Source: Umezawaea tangerina
Lineage (GTDB): Bacteria; Actinomycetota; Actinomycetes; Mycobacteriales; Pseudonocardiaceae
Length of the DNA stretch: 64,000 nt
Assembly: GCF_003002815.1 (NCBI RefSeq)
Contig: NZ_PVTF01000007.1
Span: 546,674-610,673 of the forward strand
Direction: 5' to 3'
The notes beneath the pieces were generated by a model. That model was not told the origin of the DNA and did no database searches. It saw only the letters and a program-made list of their open reading frames with translations. The position numbers were made by a program, and so were the translations under genes. Positions 9,218 to 17,974 of this stretch are shown piece by piece (within the stretch, counting starts at the first letter, position 1; every line of letters starts with the position of its first letter).

Positions 9218-10699
9218 ATGAGCAGAAGAGTCGCGGCTGTCCTCGGCGCCGTCGTCCTGGTGGTGGCGGGCTGCGGTGAGGACGCGGTGTCGCCCGCCGC
9301 CCCGGTGTCCTCGGCCGCGCCCGTCGAGCTGTCCCCGTGCGAGGTCCCGGAGATCCCCACGGCGAGGTGCGGCAGCATCGCGGTCCCGCTCGGCCGCGCC
9401 CATCCGGACGTGGGGACCACGGAGGTGGGGTTCGCCCTGGTCCCGCGCACCGACCAGTCCCGCCCCTCGCTGGGCACCGTCGTGATCAACCCCGGAGGGC
9501 CCGGCACCGCGACCGTCGACCTCGTCGGCCACCGCTACGCGGAAGGCCTCAAGCCGATCCTGGACCGGCGTGACCTGCTGCTGGTGGACACCCGCGGTGT
9601 GGGGAGGTCCGATCCGCTCTCCTGTCCGGCACTGTCCACACCGGACTTCTTCTTCGGCCCGGTGGACGCGCAGCGCGCGGCGATCGGGGAGTGCGGGAAG
9701 CAGTTGGGGGACAAGGCCCGCTACTACGGGACCGCGGCCGTCGCCGACGACTTCGACGACGTGCGCGCTTCGCTGGGGCTGGACCGGGTCGACCTCCTCG
9801 GCGACTCCTACGGGACGTACCTGATGGCGACCTACGCCGCGCGGCACCCGGAGCACGTGCGGTCCGTCGTGCTGTCCGGAGCGTACCCGGTGAACACCGA
9901 CAACAACCCCTCCGGCCCGTTCGCCCTGGCGGCGTTGAAGCGCGCGGTCGGGCTGGTGTGCGAGAGGTCCGGCTCGTGTTCCGGCGCCGCGGTGCTCGAC
10001 GACCTCGGCGCACTGGCGGCCGCGCTCCGCACCGCACCGGTGACCGTGGACGTGACCCACGGTGGGAAGAGCCACCCGGTGCTCCTGGACGAGGCGCGGC
10101 TGGCCGGGGTGGTCGGCAAGATCCACTCGGGACCCGCCGATCCGGCGAAGCAGCAGGAGCTGGTCGAGGCACTGGCCGTGGCCAGGACCGGTGACCTCGG
10201 ACCCGTGCGGGCGCTGGTGACCGCGCACCTGGTCGAGATCGCGGACATCTTCGCCCTGGGGCCGGGGGCGCTGTCGGTGGCGCAGCTGTGGGCCACCTCG
10301 TGCCACGACTACCCGCGCGACTTCGCCTACTCCGACGGCGCCGAGGACCGCAAGCGGGACCTCGCGGAGTCGTTGGGGCGGCAGGGTTCCCAGGACTTCG
10401 CGCCCTTCTCGGCCACGGCCTGGCTGACGAGGGACCTCTACGACGTCGGCGCCTGCCTGGAGTGGCCCGACGACCCGACGGCGACGGCTCCGGTCGCCAA
10501 GGGGACGAAGCTGCCGGACGTGCCCGTGCTGGTGCTGTCCGGGGATCTGGACGCGAACACGTCCACCGCGTCGTCGAAGGAGGCGGCAGGGCAGTTCCCG
10601 CACGCGGAGTTCGCGGAGGTGCGGGACGCCGGGCACACGCCCACGTCGACTCCGGACGGGGCGAAGCTCGTGATGGAGTTCATCACGCGGGACCGCTGA
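9218..10699 (+). CDS. lipoprotein alpha/beta hydrolase (tripeptidyl-aminopeptidase-like)
   Basis: 493 residues from ATG 9218 (AAGGGA upstream). The N-terminus ends in a lipobox, LVVAGC, so the enzyme is predicted to be membrane-anchored outside the cell. The alpha/beta-hydrolase core shows an oxyanion-hole strand INPGGPGTA, DTRGVGRSDP, the nucleophile elbow GDSYGT (Ser about residue 196), an acidic residue in LSGDLDANTST and the final His in DAGHTPTS. This is the layout of Streptomyces tripeptidyl aminopeptidases (SlpD/TAP group) that trim short peptides. The usual C-terminal TAP-like domain is present around the Asp/His. Convergent with the oxidoreductase gene. Confidence 0.88.
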   Translation: MSRRVAAVLGAVVLVVAGCGEDAVSPAAPVSSAAPVELSPCEVPEIPTARCGSIAVPLGRAHPDVGTTEVGFALVPRTDQSRPSLGTVVINPGGPGTATVDLVGHRYAEGLKPILDRRDLLLVDTRGVGRSDPLSCPALSTPDFFFGPVDAQRAAIGECGKQLGDKARYYGTAAVADDFDDVRASLGLDRVDLLGDSYGTYLMATYAARHPEHVRSVVLSGAYPVNTDNNPSGPFALAALKRAVGLVCERSGSCSGAAVLDDLGALAAALRTAPVTVDVTHGGKSHPVLLDEARLAGVVGKIHSGPADPAKQQELVEALAVARTGDLGPVRALVTAHLVEIADIFALGPGALSVAQLWATSCHDYPRDFAYSDGAEDRKRDLAESLGRQGSQDFAPFSATAWLTRDLYDVGACLEWPDDPTATAPVAKGTKLPDVPVLVLSGDLDANTSTASSKEAAGQFPHAEFAEVRDAGHTPTSTPDGAKLVMEFITRDR

Positions 10700-10826
10700 G
10701 GCGGCTTCCGACCTGACGGGTCCACAGTGGACCACGGGGGTGGTTCTGCCGCGGCCTGTTCGGCGGGGGACGGGCGGGCGGGTCGCTTGTGGATGTTGGG
10801 CTGACCGTACGTCGACCGGACTGGAA

Positions 10827-10857
10827 CCCTTGCCCGGCAGGCGATGCCGGGCAAGGG
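10827..10857. terminator. hairpin terminator between convergent genes
   Basis: A 12-bp perfect stem (CCCTTGCCCGGC with complement at 10846-10857) with a 7-base loop lies just beyond the 3' end of the oxidoreductase gene (minus strand) and downstream of the hydrolase gene (plus strand). It fits a shared terminator. Confidence 0.7.
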
Positions 10858-10863
10858 GAACCG

Positions 10864-13800
10864 CTAGTGGAGGACGGCGTCGAGCTCGTGGCGGGCTGCG
10901 GCGAGCTCGCGCCGGTAGGTCTCGACGTTGGCGAGCTTGATCCCCTCGTAGCCGCGCACGCCGTCCGGCAGGTTCGCGATCCGGACGACCCGGTCGACGT
11001 TCTCCGGGCTCAGCGTCGCCGACAACGCCTCGACGACCTCCCGGTACTCGGTGACGAGCGCGCGCTCGACCTTCCTGACCCCGGCGTAGCCGAAGAGGTC
11101 GAACCGCGTGCCCCGGACGCGCCGCATGGCGGCCAGCAGCCGGAAGACGGGGCGGAACCACGGGCCGAGGGTGATCTTGCCGCGCAGGCCCATCGCCCGC
11201 AGCACCGGTGGGTGCAGGCGGTAGGAGATCCGGGCGTCGGGACCGAACTGGGCGCGCACGGAGTCGAGCACGTCGGGCAGCAACGAGAGCCGCGCCACCT
11301 CGTACTCGTCCTTGTACGCCATCAGCCGGTGCAGGTGGTGGGCGACGGCCTCGGTGAAGGCGGTGGATCCGGGGACCCGCTGGGCCTCGACGCCGCGAAC
11401 CCGTTCGACGAGGCGGGCGTACTCCTCGGCGTAGCGGGCGTCCTGGTAGCCGACGAGGTCGGGGACGCGGATCGCGACCAGCCTGGCCAGCTCGGAGTCC
11501 GGCGGCGCGGCCACGAGGTCGACCACCCGCCGCACCTCCGGCGGGACGGCGGGGGCGGGGAGCGCGCCTCCCGGCAGCGGGCCGACCGCGGCGTGGAAGG
11601 CGGCGGGGTCGCTCACGAGCTGCCTGCCCCGGCGGAACGCCTGCACGTTGGTCGCGACCTGCACGCCGTTGAGCCCGATGGCGTGCTCGATCGACTCCGC
11701 CGGGATCGGCAGCGCGCCGGACTGGTGGGCGGCGCCGACCAGCAGCAGCGTGGCGTACTGGTCGTGGCCGAACAACGCGCTCGACACCGCGCGGGCGTCG
11801 AGGAACACGCCCCGCTCGCCGTCGGTCGACTCGCGGACCCGGTCGACGAGCGCCGCCACGTCCGGGAACGTCCTGCTGGGGTCGGAGACCATGCCGCCGG
11901 TCGCGACCTTCCCGGTGGAGACGACGGCGGCGGTGCGGCCGGGGTCCGCCGCGCCCAGGTGGGCAGGGTCGGCCGCGACGAGCAGGTCGGCGCCGAGGTA
12001 GAGGTCCACCTCGCGGGCCGCGGCCTTGTTGGCGCCGTCGGGTGCGCTGCGACCGATCTTCACGTCGGACACGACCGCGCCGCCCTTCTGCGCCAGACCG
12101 GTCTGGTCGAGCGCCTGGACGTGCAGACCGGCGTGGGTGGCGGCGGTGCCGAGGATCTGGGCGACCGTGACGACCCCGGTCCCGCCGATGCCGAGCACGC
12201 GGGTGGTGTGATGGCCGGTCCGGGGCAGGGTCGTCGGCGGCTGCGGCAGCGAAGAACTGTCCACAGTGGACGCGGCCGGTCGCGCGGACCCGTTCTTCGC
12301 CGGGGTGACGGTGAGGAACGACGGGCAGTCGCCCTTGAGGCAGGAGTAGTCCTTGTTGCACGAGGACTGGTCGATCCGGGTCTTGCGGCCGAACTCGGTG
12401 TCGACCGGCTGCACGGACAGGCAGTTCGACTGGACGCCGCAGTCCCCGCAGCCCTCGCACACGCGCTCGTTGACCACGACCCGCTCGGCCGGATCCGGTG
12501 CCAGGCCGCGCTTGCGCTTGCGGCGCAGCTCGGTCGCGCACTCCTGGTCGTGGATGAGCATGGTCACGCCCTCGACCGCGGCCAGGGCCTCCTGCGCCTC
12601 GACGAGCCGGTCGCGGTGCCACACCTCCACCCCGCGCGCGAGCCGCTGACGCCGGTAGGCCCTGGTGTCCTCGGTGGTGACGATGATCCTCCTGACCCCC
12701 TCGGCGGTCATCGCCCTGGTGATCTCGGCGACGGTCATCTGCCCCTCGGCCCGCTGCCCGCCGGTCATGGCGACGGCGGAGTTGTAGAGCAGCTTGTAGG
12801 TGATGTTCGCGCCGCCCGCCACGGCCGCGCGCACGGCCAGGCTGCCGGAGTGGTGGAACGTGCCGTCGCCGAGGTTCTGCAGCAGGTGGTCGCGGGACAG
12901 GAACGGCGCCATCCCGAGCCACTGCGCGCCCTCGCCGCCCATCTGGGTCAGCCCGGTGACGTCGCCGACCAGGTCGGGGCTCATCACCAGGGTCAGCGCG
13001 TGGCAGCCGATCCCGGCGCCCACCATCGACCCGGCGGGCGTCTTGGTGGAGCTGTTGTGCGGGCACCCCGAGCAGAAGTACGGGGTGCGGACCGCGAGGG
13101 GGAGGGGGAAGCGGGGGGTGAGCGGGCGGCGGTTCTCCCGCCAGGCCGTGACGGTCGGCGCGTCCACGGTGGCCAGGATCCGCGCCGCGAGCGCGGTGGC
13201 GATGGCGTCCGGGCCCAGCTCTCCTTGCGCTGCCAGGAGTTCACCGCCGTCGGGGGTCCTCTTGCCGGTCACGACCGGGGCGTCGGGACGGCCGTAGAGC
13301 AGGTCCTTGACCGCGGCCTCGATGAACGGCCGCTTCTCCTCGACGACGACGATCTCCGCGAGCCCGTCGGCGAACCTGGTGACGATGCCCGGTTCCAGCG
13401 GGTGGATCATGCCCAGCTTCAGCAGCCTGATGCCGCGCGCGGCCAGCTCGGCCTCGTCCAGCCCGAGCGTCCGCAGGCTCTGCCGCACGTCGGCGAACGT
13501 CTTGCCCGCGGCGACGATCCCCACCCGCGCGCCCGCGGTGGCGCCGCTGATGGTGTCGAGGTGGTTGAGCGCGGCGTAGCGGCGGGCGAGCTCCAGCCGC
13601 TGCCCGTTGCGGGTGCGTTCGAGCGCGAGCAGGGTGGGCCCGAGCAGCTTCGCGGTGACGGTGTGCGCGAACGGCTCGCCGTCCACCTCGCGGTCGGGTG
13701 CCCGCCGGGTCAGCCGGTCGGGGTCCACGCGGACGGTGCCGGAGCCGTCGGCGACGTTCGTGACGATCTTCAACGCCGTCCACAGCCCGCTGGCGCGCGA

Positions 13801-14355
13801 CATCGCGACCGCGTGCAGGCCGAAGTCGAGGACCTCCTGCGGGTCGGCCGGGTACAGCGTCGGGATTCCCAGGTCGGCGAGCAGCATCTCGGAGGCGCCG
13901 GGCACGGTGGAGGACTTGGCGCTGGGGTCGTCGCCGACGAACGCGACGGCGCCGCCCGAGTGGTGGGTGCCGCACAGGTTGGCGTGCCGCAGCGCGTCGG
14001 AGGCGCGGTCGACACCGGGCGACTTGCCGTACCAGAAGCCGGTGACGCCCTCGACGACCTTGTCGGCCATCGTCGCGGCGAGCTGGGTGCCCTGCACGGC
14101 GGTCGCGGCCAGCTCCTCGTTCACCCCCGGCCGGAAGACCACGCGGTGGGCGTCGAGCAGGTCGCCGTGCCGGTTGAGCTCCAGGTCGTAGCCGCCCAGG
14201 GGCGAGCCCTCGTAGCCGGAGACGAACACCGCGGAGTCGTGGCCCGCCCGTTCGTCGGCCCGCCGGACGTCCAGCGCGAGCCGCGCCAGCGCCTGGACGC
14301 CGGTCAGGTGCACGACGCCCTCGGTGGCGAGGTAGCGCTGGTCGAGCGAGGTCAT
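10864..14355 (-). CDS. indolepyruvate:ferredoxin oxidoreductase family, single-chain (alpha+gamma fused)
   Basis: 1163 residues from ATG 14355 (AAGGAG upstream). Domains in order: pyrimidine-binding N-terminal domain (residues 1-200, SGYEGSPLGGYDLEL); thiamine-diphosphate-binding core about 425-560 (SGCPHNSSTK, GGEGAQWLGM); a cysteine cluster about 625-690 (CEGCGDCGVQSNC and CNKDYSCLKGDC) that can hold Fe-S centres; a gamma-type domain starting near 718 (GIGGTGVVTVAQI); and a C-terminal DUF6537-type region. The family oxidatively decarboxylates aryl or branched 2-oxo acids to acyl-CoA with reduction of ferredoxin. Its start overlaps the stop of the serine hydrolase gene, so both belong to one operon controlled from the divergent PucR region. 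Confidence 0.92.
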   Translation of the reverse strand: MTSLDQRYLATEGVVHLTGVQALARLALDVRRADERAGHDSAVFVSGYEGSPLGGYDLELNRHGDLLDAHRVVFRPGVNEELAATAVQGTQLAATMADKVVEGVTGFWYGKSPGVDRASDALRHANLCGTHHSGGAVAFVGDDPSAKSSTVPGASEMLLADLGIPTLYPADPQEVLDFGLHAVAMSRASGLWTALKIVTNVADGSGTVRVDPDRLTRRAPDREVDGEPFAHTVTAKLLGPTLLALERTRNGQRLELARRYAALNHLDTISGATAGARVGIVAAGKTFADVRQSLRTLGLDEAELAARGIRLLKLGMIHPLEPGIVTRFADGLAEIVVVEEKRPFIEAAVKDLLYGRPDAPVVTGKRTPDGGELLAAQGELGPDAIATALAARILATVDAPTVTAWRENRRPLTPRFPLPLAVRTPYFCSGCPHNSSTKTPAGSMVGAGIGCHALTLVMSPDLVGDVTGLTQMGGEGAQWLGMAPFLSRDHLLQNLGDGTFHHSGSLAVRAAVAGGANITYKLLYNSAVAMTGGQRAEGQMTVAEITRAMTAEGVRRIIVTTEDTRAYRRQRLARGVEVWHRDRLVEAQEALAAVEGVTMLIHDQECATELRRKRKRGLAPDPAERVVVNERVCEGCGDCGVQSNCLSVQPVDTEFGRKTRIDQSSCNKDYSCLKGDCPSFLTVTPAKNGSARPAASTVDSSSLPQPPTTLPRTGHHTTRVLGIGGTGVVTVAQILGTAATHAGLHVQALDQTGLAQKGGAVVSDVKIGRSAPDGANKAAAREVDLYLGADLLVAADPAHLGAADPGRTAAVVSTGKVATGGMVSDPSRTFPDVAALVDRVRESTDGERGVFLDARAVSSALFGHDQYATLLLVGAAHQSGALPIPAESIEHAIGLNGVQVATNVQAFRRGRQLVSDPAAFHAAVGPLPGGALPAPAVPPEVRRVVDLVAAPPDSELARLVAIRVPDLVGYQDARYAEEYARLVERVRGVEAQRVPGSTAFTEAVAHHLHRLMAYKDEYEVARLSLLPDVLDSVRAQFGPDARISYRLHPPVLRAMGLRGKITLGPWFRPVFRLLAAMRRVRGTRFDLFGYAGVRKVERALVTEYREVVEALSATLSPENVDRVVRIANLPDGVRGYEGIKLANVETYRRELAAARHELDAVLH

Positions 14356-15704
14356 CACGTCTCCTTGCGTGCGGTGGCCTGACCGCTGACGTGCACGTAG
14401 CGGGTCCCGTCGTCGAGCCGGTGGAACACCACCGGCAGCCAGCCGGGGTGGCCGGGGAAGCGGGTGAGGAAGGCGTCCGGCGCGAACGGGACCAGCGGGC
14501 CCCGGATCTCGTCGGTGCCCAGGGAGGCGGCGACCACGCCGCTGGGCCGGGCGATGAGCACCGGCCCGTCGGTGTGCTCCCGCACGACCAGCGTCATGGA
14601 GGGGCGTTCGTAGGTGCCCGCGATGTCGTCGGCGGTCCGGTCCGACGGCCCCGGCGGCGGTCGCAGCGGCGGCGGCACGGCGACACCCGCGTGCTCGGCC
14701 AGCAGCTCGGTGAACAGGTCCTGGTAGAGCTGGTCGTGGTCGCCGCCGTTGGTGAGCAGCGCGACGACCACCGGCACCGGTCCGGGGACGACCCGCAGGT
14801 AGGCGTGCTGCCCGAGCGTCGACCCGTCGTGGCCGTACACCGATGTGCCCCAGTCGAACAGCATCCAGCCGAGCCCGACGTGCGAACCGGACGTCCACGG
14901 TTCCGGGATCGCCACCTCGGGCTCGCGCATGGCCGCCGCGGACTCCGCCGAGAGCAGCCGTTCGCCGGAGGCCGTCACGCCGTCGGCGAGGTGCAGCCGG
15001 GCGAAGGTGACCAGGTCGGCGGCGCGGGCGTGGATGAGCCCGGCCGGGCCGACGCACCGGGGCAGCCCCCACGTCGGCGTGACCTCGCCGCCGATGTGGC
15101 CGACGGCCGCGCCCCGGAGCAGGGCCTCCTCCGGGAGGGTGCCCACGGCGTCGAGGCCGAGCGGGTCGAGGAGGCGGTCGCGCAGCACCGCGTCCCACGT
15201 CGCCCCGCGCAGCACCTCGACGAGCCTGCCCAGCAGCGTGAACCCGGAGTTGCTGTAGCTCATCGTCGCGCCCAGCGGGTGGCTCGGGGCGAGGTCGGCC
15301 AGCTCGGCGGTGAAGCGGGCCAGGGTGTCGTCGCCGCGGCCGGTGTCGGGGAAGAAGTCCCCGGCGATGCCGCTGGTGTGGTTGAGCAGGTGCCGGGCGG
15401 TCACCGCCGCCGTGGTCGCCTCGTCGAGGACGCGGAAGTCGGGCAGGTAGGTGACCAGCGGCCTGTCCAGGTCGAGCAGGCCCTCGTCGACGAGCTGCAG
15501 CGCCAGCGTGGTGGTCCAGATCTTGGTGATGCTCCCGATCTGGAACACGCTGTCGACGGTCGCGGGCGTGCCGGTCCGCAGGTTGAGCACGCCCGTCGCG
15601 GCGGTCGCGGTGTCGTCGCCGACCGCGACGGCGACGCTCGCGCCGACGACGTGGTGCCGTTCGGCGAGCCCGGCGAGCCGGTCCCGCAGTGCGAGCTGGT
15701 CCAT
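14355..15704 (-). CDS. serine hydrolase of the beta-lactamase/D-aminopeptidase fold
   Basis: 449 residues from ATG 15704 (GGGAGG upstream). The SxxK motif is GSITKIW (Ser about residue 58), the second motif is YSNSG, and the C-terminal lipocalin-like tail (IAGTYERPSMTLVV) is that of esterase/D-aminopeptidase members of class C-like serine hydrolases. No signal peptide is seen, so it acts in the cytoplasm. Cytoplasmic location and its coupling to a 2-oxo-acid oxidoreductase argue against antibiotic resistance and for hydrolysis of an amide or ester of an amino acid, ahead of oxidation. Substrate unproven. Confidence 0.85.
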   Translation of the reverse strand: MDQLALRDRLAGLAERHHVVGASVAVAVGDDTATAATGVLNLRTGTPATVDSVFQIGSITKIWTTTLALQLVDEGLLDLDRPLVTYLPDFRVLDEATTAAVTARHLLNHTSGIAGDFFPDTGRGDDTLARFTAELADLAPSHPLGATMSYSNSGFTLLGRLVEVLRGATWDAVLRDRLLDPLGLDAVGTLPEEALLRGAAVGHIGGEVTPTWGLPRCVGPAGLIHARAADLVTFARLHLADGVTASGERLLSAESAAAMREPEVAIPEPWTSGSHVGLGWMLFDWGTSVYGHDGSTLGQHAYLRVVPGPVPVVVALLTNGGDHDQLYQDLFTELLAEHAGVAVPPPLRPPPGPSDRTADDIAGTYERPSMTLVVREHTDGPVLIARPSGVVAASLGTDEIRGPLVPFAPDAFLTRFPGHPGWLPVVFHRLDDGTRYVHVSGQATARKET

Positions 15705-16076
15705 CACGCCTCCCTGACGAAGATACCGACGGTGTCGACCACCAGCCCGGCCACCGCGCCGTCCTGGCCGAGCTCGGCCGGGACGCCGATGCCCGGTCGG
15801 GCGGGGGCACCGGAACGCCGTGGTCATCGGCGGCTCCCCGGTGCGGAGGGTCATGCAGGCAAGCTATCCGCGAGGCCCCACCAGCGTCCTTGTGCGCGGG
15901 CACAACTCCGGCGGTCGGGGTTTGTGCCTCGCCACCAAGCGCGCGTGGGGGTCTATGGCGTGGGGTGGAGACCCAGGGGAGCGCCTGACCGTCGAAGGTG
16001 GTTCGCTGCCTCCGGCAGGAGTCGCGTCGCGGCTGTGGACGAGTGGCCGCGTCGCGGCTGTCGAGGAGGGGGCCAG
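15705..16076. other. divergent control region with a possible gene remnant
   Basis: 372 bases between the serine hydrolase and pucR-type genes. On the minus strand, one frame from about 15820 to the TGA at 15705 reads as a natural protein tail (...PAELGQDGAVAGLVVDTVG, ending IFVREA) but is cut off upstream by a stop, so it looks like the last 35-40 codons of a deleted gene. I could not name the family. The plus-strand part holds the 13-bp direct repeats described separately. Confidence 0.4.
16024..16061. promoter_or_regulatory. 13-bp direct repeats upstream of the PucR-type gene
   Basis: GCGTCGCGGCTGT occurs at 16024-16036 and again at 16049-16061, 25 bases apart start to start, immediately before the ribosome site (GAGGAGGGG) of the regulator gene. 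Repeats spaced by about two and a half helix turns are plausible operator half-sites for autoregulation. Confidence 0.4.
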
Positions 16077-17672
16077 TTGCCATCCGTGCGCGATCTCGTG
16101 ACGCGGCTCGGACCCGACCTGGTCACCGCACCGGTCGGCCCCGCCGACCTCGCGGTCGACTTCACCTCGGTGGTCGTGCACGACCCGCTGGACGTGCCCG
16201 CGTTCGACCCCGGCGACCTGGTGCTGGCCGTCGGGGTGCACGAGGCGTCGCCGCAGGCGCTCCGGCTGGCGGCGGCCAGGCCCGCGGTGCTGGTGCTGCG
16301 CCACGACGGTCCGCTGGGGCAGGCGCTGCTGGCCGAGGCGCTGAGCGCGGGCGTGTGCCTGCTCGTCGTGCCCGCCGGGTGCGGCTGGTCGCACCTGCAC
16401 ACCATCGCGACCTCGCTGCCCGTGCGGATGCCACCGGTGCGCGCAGACTCCTTGTCCGGCTCGGAGCTGGTCAGCGACCTGTTCGTGGTCGCCAACGCGC
16501 TCGCCGACGCCCTCGGCGCGCCGGTCACCATCGAGGACAACCAGTCGCGGCTGCTGGCCTACTCCGCGCTGCACGACGTGGCGGACGTGGCCCGGTCCGG
16601 GACGATCCTCGGCCACCGGGTGCCCGACGCGTTCCTCAGGCAGGTGCGCCGCCTCGGCGTGGTCAAGAGGCTGCTGACCGAGACCGAGCCCTTCTTCCTG
16701 CTCTCCACGACCCCCGGCATCTGCTCCCGCACGGTGGTCGCGCTGCGCGCGCACGACGAGCTGCTGGGCTCGATCTGGGCCGTCACCGACACCCCGCTGG
16801 ACGAGCCGCGCACCGCGGCGCTGGCCGAGGCGGCGCGCAACATCGCGATCCGGCTTGCCCACCACCGGCTCACCACCGACCTCCAGCACCAGCAGCGGAC
16901 CGCGACCATGGGACTGCTGCTGCGCGGCGGGTCCGCGGCGGTGGAGGCGGGCCACCGGCTGGGGATGACCGGCCCCGGCTACCGGCTGGCGGCCATCACG
17001 GCCGTCCGCGCGGGCGGCGGGCGCGACGACCGGCTGCTCGACCAGTGCGCGACCGCTCTGGTGCGGAGGCTGTCGCTGGCCCGCACGGTCGGGGCGACCG
17101 CGCGGATCGCGGACACCGTGTACGGCGTGGTCCCCGGTCCCGCCGACCCGGCCAGGAGCCTGCGGGAGCTGCGCGCGGTGCTGCTGGCCGTCCGGACCGC
17201 GGCCCGTCCCGACTCCCCGGAGCTGGTCACCATCGGGATGAGCGGACCGGTCACGACCCTGGCCGAGCTGGGCGAGGCCAGGGAGGAGGCCGACCGCGTC
17301 CTGCAGGTCCTGGCCCGCGACCGGAGCCACGAGGGGTGCGCCGAGGTGGGCGAGGTCGGGCTGGCGGTCAGCGTGCTGCGCCTGGCGGACCTGGAGTCGG
17401 CCCGGCGTGCCGGGCAGCGCAACGTGCTCGACGACATCGACGACCACGACGCCGCGCACGCCGCCGACTACGGCCGCACGCTCCGGGTGTACCTGGCCTC
17501 GTTCGGCGACCCGACCGCGGCGTCGAAGGCGCTGAACGTGCACACCAACACCCTGCGCTACCGGCTGCGCAGGCTGCACGAGATCTTCGGCCTCGACCTG
17601 ACCGACGCCGACACCCGGTTCGCGCTGATGGTGGACATCCGGCTCAAGGCGCACCTGTCCGGCCGCGGCTGA
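16077..17672 (+). CDS. PucR-family transcriptional regulator
   Basis: 531 residues. I chose the TTG at 16077 because it gives the standard PucR opening (LPSVRDLVTRL) with GAGGAGGGG 5-8 bases upstream; GTG 16086 is the alternative. Order: N-terminal PucR sensor domain (about 1-120), a central GAF-like/GGDEF-related region (SRLLAYSALHDVADVARSG..., PGICSRTVVALRAHDELLGS), and a C-terminal helix-turn-helix with the family signature ALNVHTNTLRYRLRRLHEIF. PucR proteins sense nitrogen-rich or amino-acid-derived metabolites. It is divergent from the serine-hydrolase/oxidoreductase operon, which is its likely target. Confidence 0.9.
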   Translation: MPSVRDLVTRLGPDLVTAPVGPADLAVDFTSVVVHDPLDVPAFDPGDLVLAVGVHEASPQALRLAAARPAVLVLRHDGPLGQALLAEALSAGVCLLVVPAGCGWSHLHTIATSLPVRMPPVRADSLSGSELVSDLFVVANALADALGAPVTIEDNQSRLLAYSALHDVADVARSGTILGHRVPDAFLRQVRRLGVVKRLLTETEPFFLLSTTPGICSRTVVALRAHDELLGSIWAVTDTPLDEPRTAALAEAARNIAIRLAHHRLTTDLQHQQRTATMGLLLRGGSAAVEAGHRLGMTGPGYRLAAITAVRAGGGRDDRLLDQCATALVRRLSLARTVGATARIADTVYGVVPGPADPARSLRELRAVLLAVRTAARPDSPELVTIGMSGPVTTLAELGEAREEADRVLQVLARDRSHEGCAEVGEVGLAVSVLRLADLESARRAGQRNVLDDIDDHDAAHAADYGRTLRVYLASFGDPTAASKALNVHTNTLRYRLRRLHEIFGLDLTDADTRFALMVDIRLKAHLSGRG

Positions 17673-17974
17673 CGGTCCCGCGGCGCAGCCGTCTGCCGGG
17701 ACGGGCAGCACCTCACCGTGGGCGAGCACCGGCACCTTGTCCAGCAGCACCTCACCGCTGGGGCCCAGGGAAACCGCTTCCCCGAAGTCCTCCGTCGTGA
17801 CGCCCCGCGCGAGGTCCGGCCGGCAGCCGCCGTCGAGCTGGACCGACTGCCGGGCGCGGCTGAGCACGGTGACCAGGTCGGGCGCGACGACCAGCCCGGT
17901 GGCGGGCGCCGCGATCCCGACGTCGGCGCGGCGCGGTTCGTCGCCGAGTCCGTTGTGGACGGTCCCGTCGTGGA
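17673..17974. other. gap of 302 bases with unexplained codon-like sequence
   Basis: Between the convergent PucR and flavoenzyme genes. The minus strand has an open frame through the whole gap (for example ATGLVVAPDLVTVLSRAR and GEVLLDKVPVLAHGEVLPV) that looks like real protein but has no convincing start with ribosome site, no recognised family, and runs on antisense into the regulator gene. It may be the remnant of another metabolic gene. Confidence 0.35.

Noticed and set aside
10789..14382. Very long plus-strand frame (about 1200 codons) opposite the oxidoreductase gene
   Set aside because: It is the antisense of a clearly recognised enzyme, rich in Arg/Gly/Val/His with no domain; such frames are usual in high-GC DNA.
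14355..15704. Beta-lactam resistance gene
   Set aside because: The SxxK fold is shared by esterases and D-aminopeptidases; no signal peptide is present and the operon partner is metabolic.
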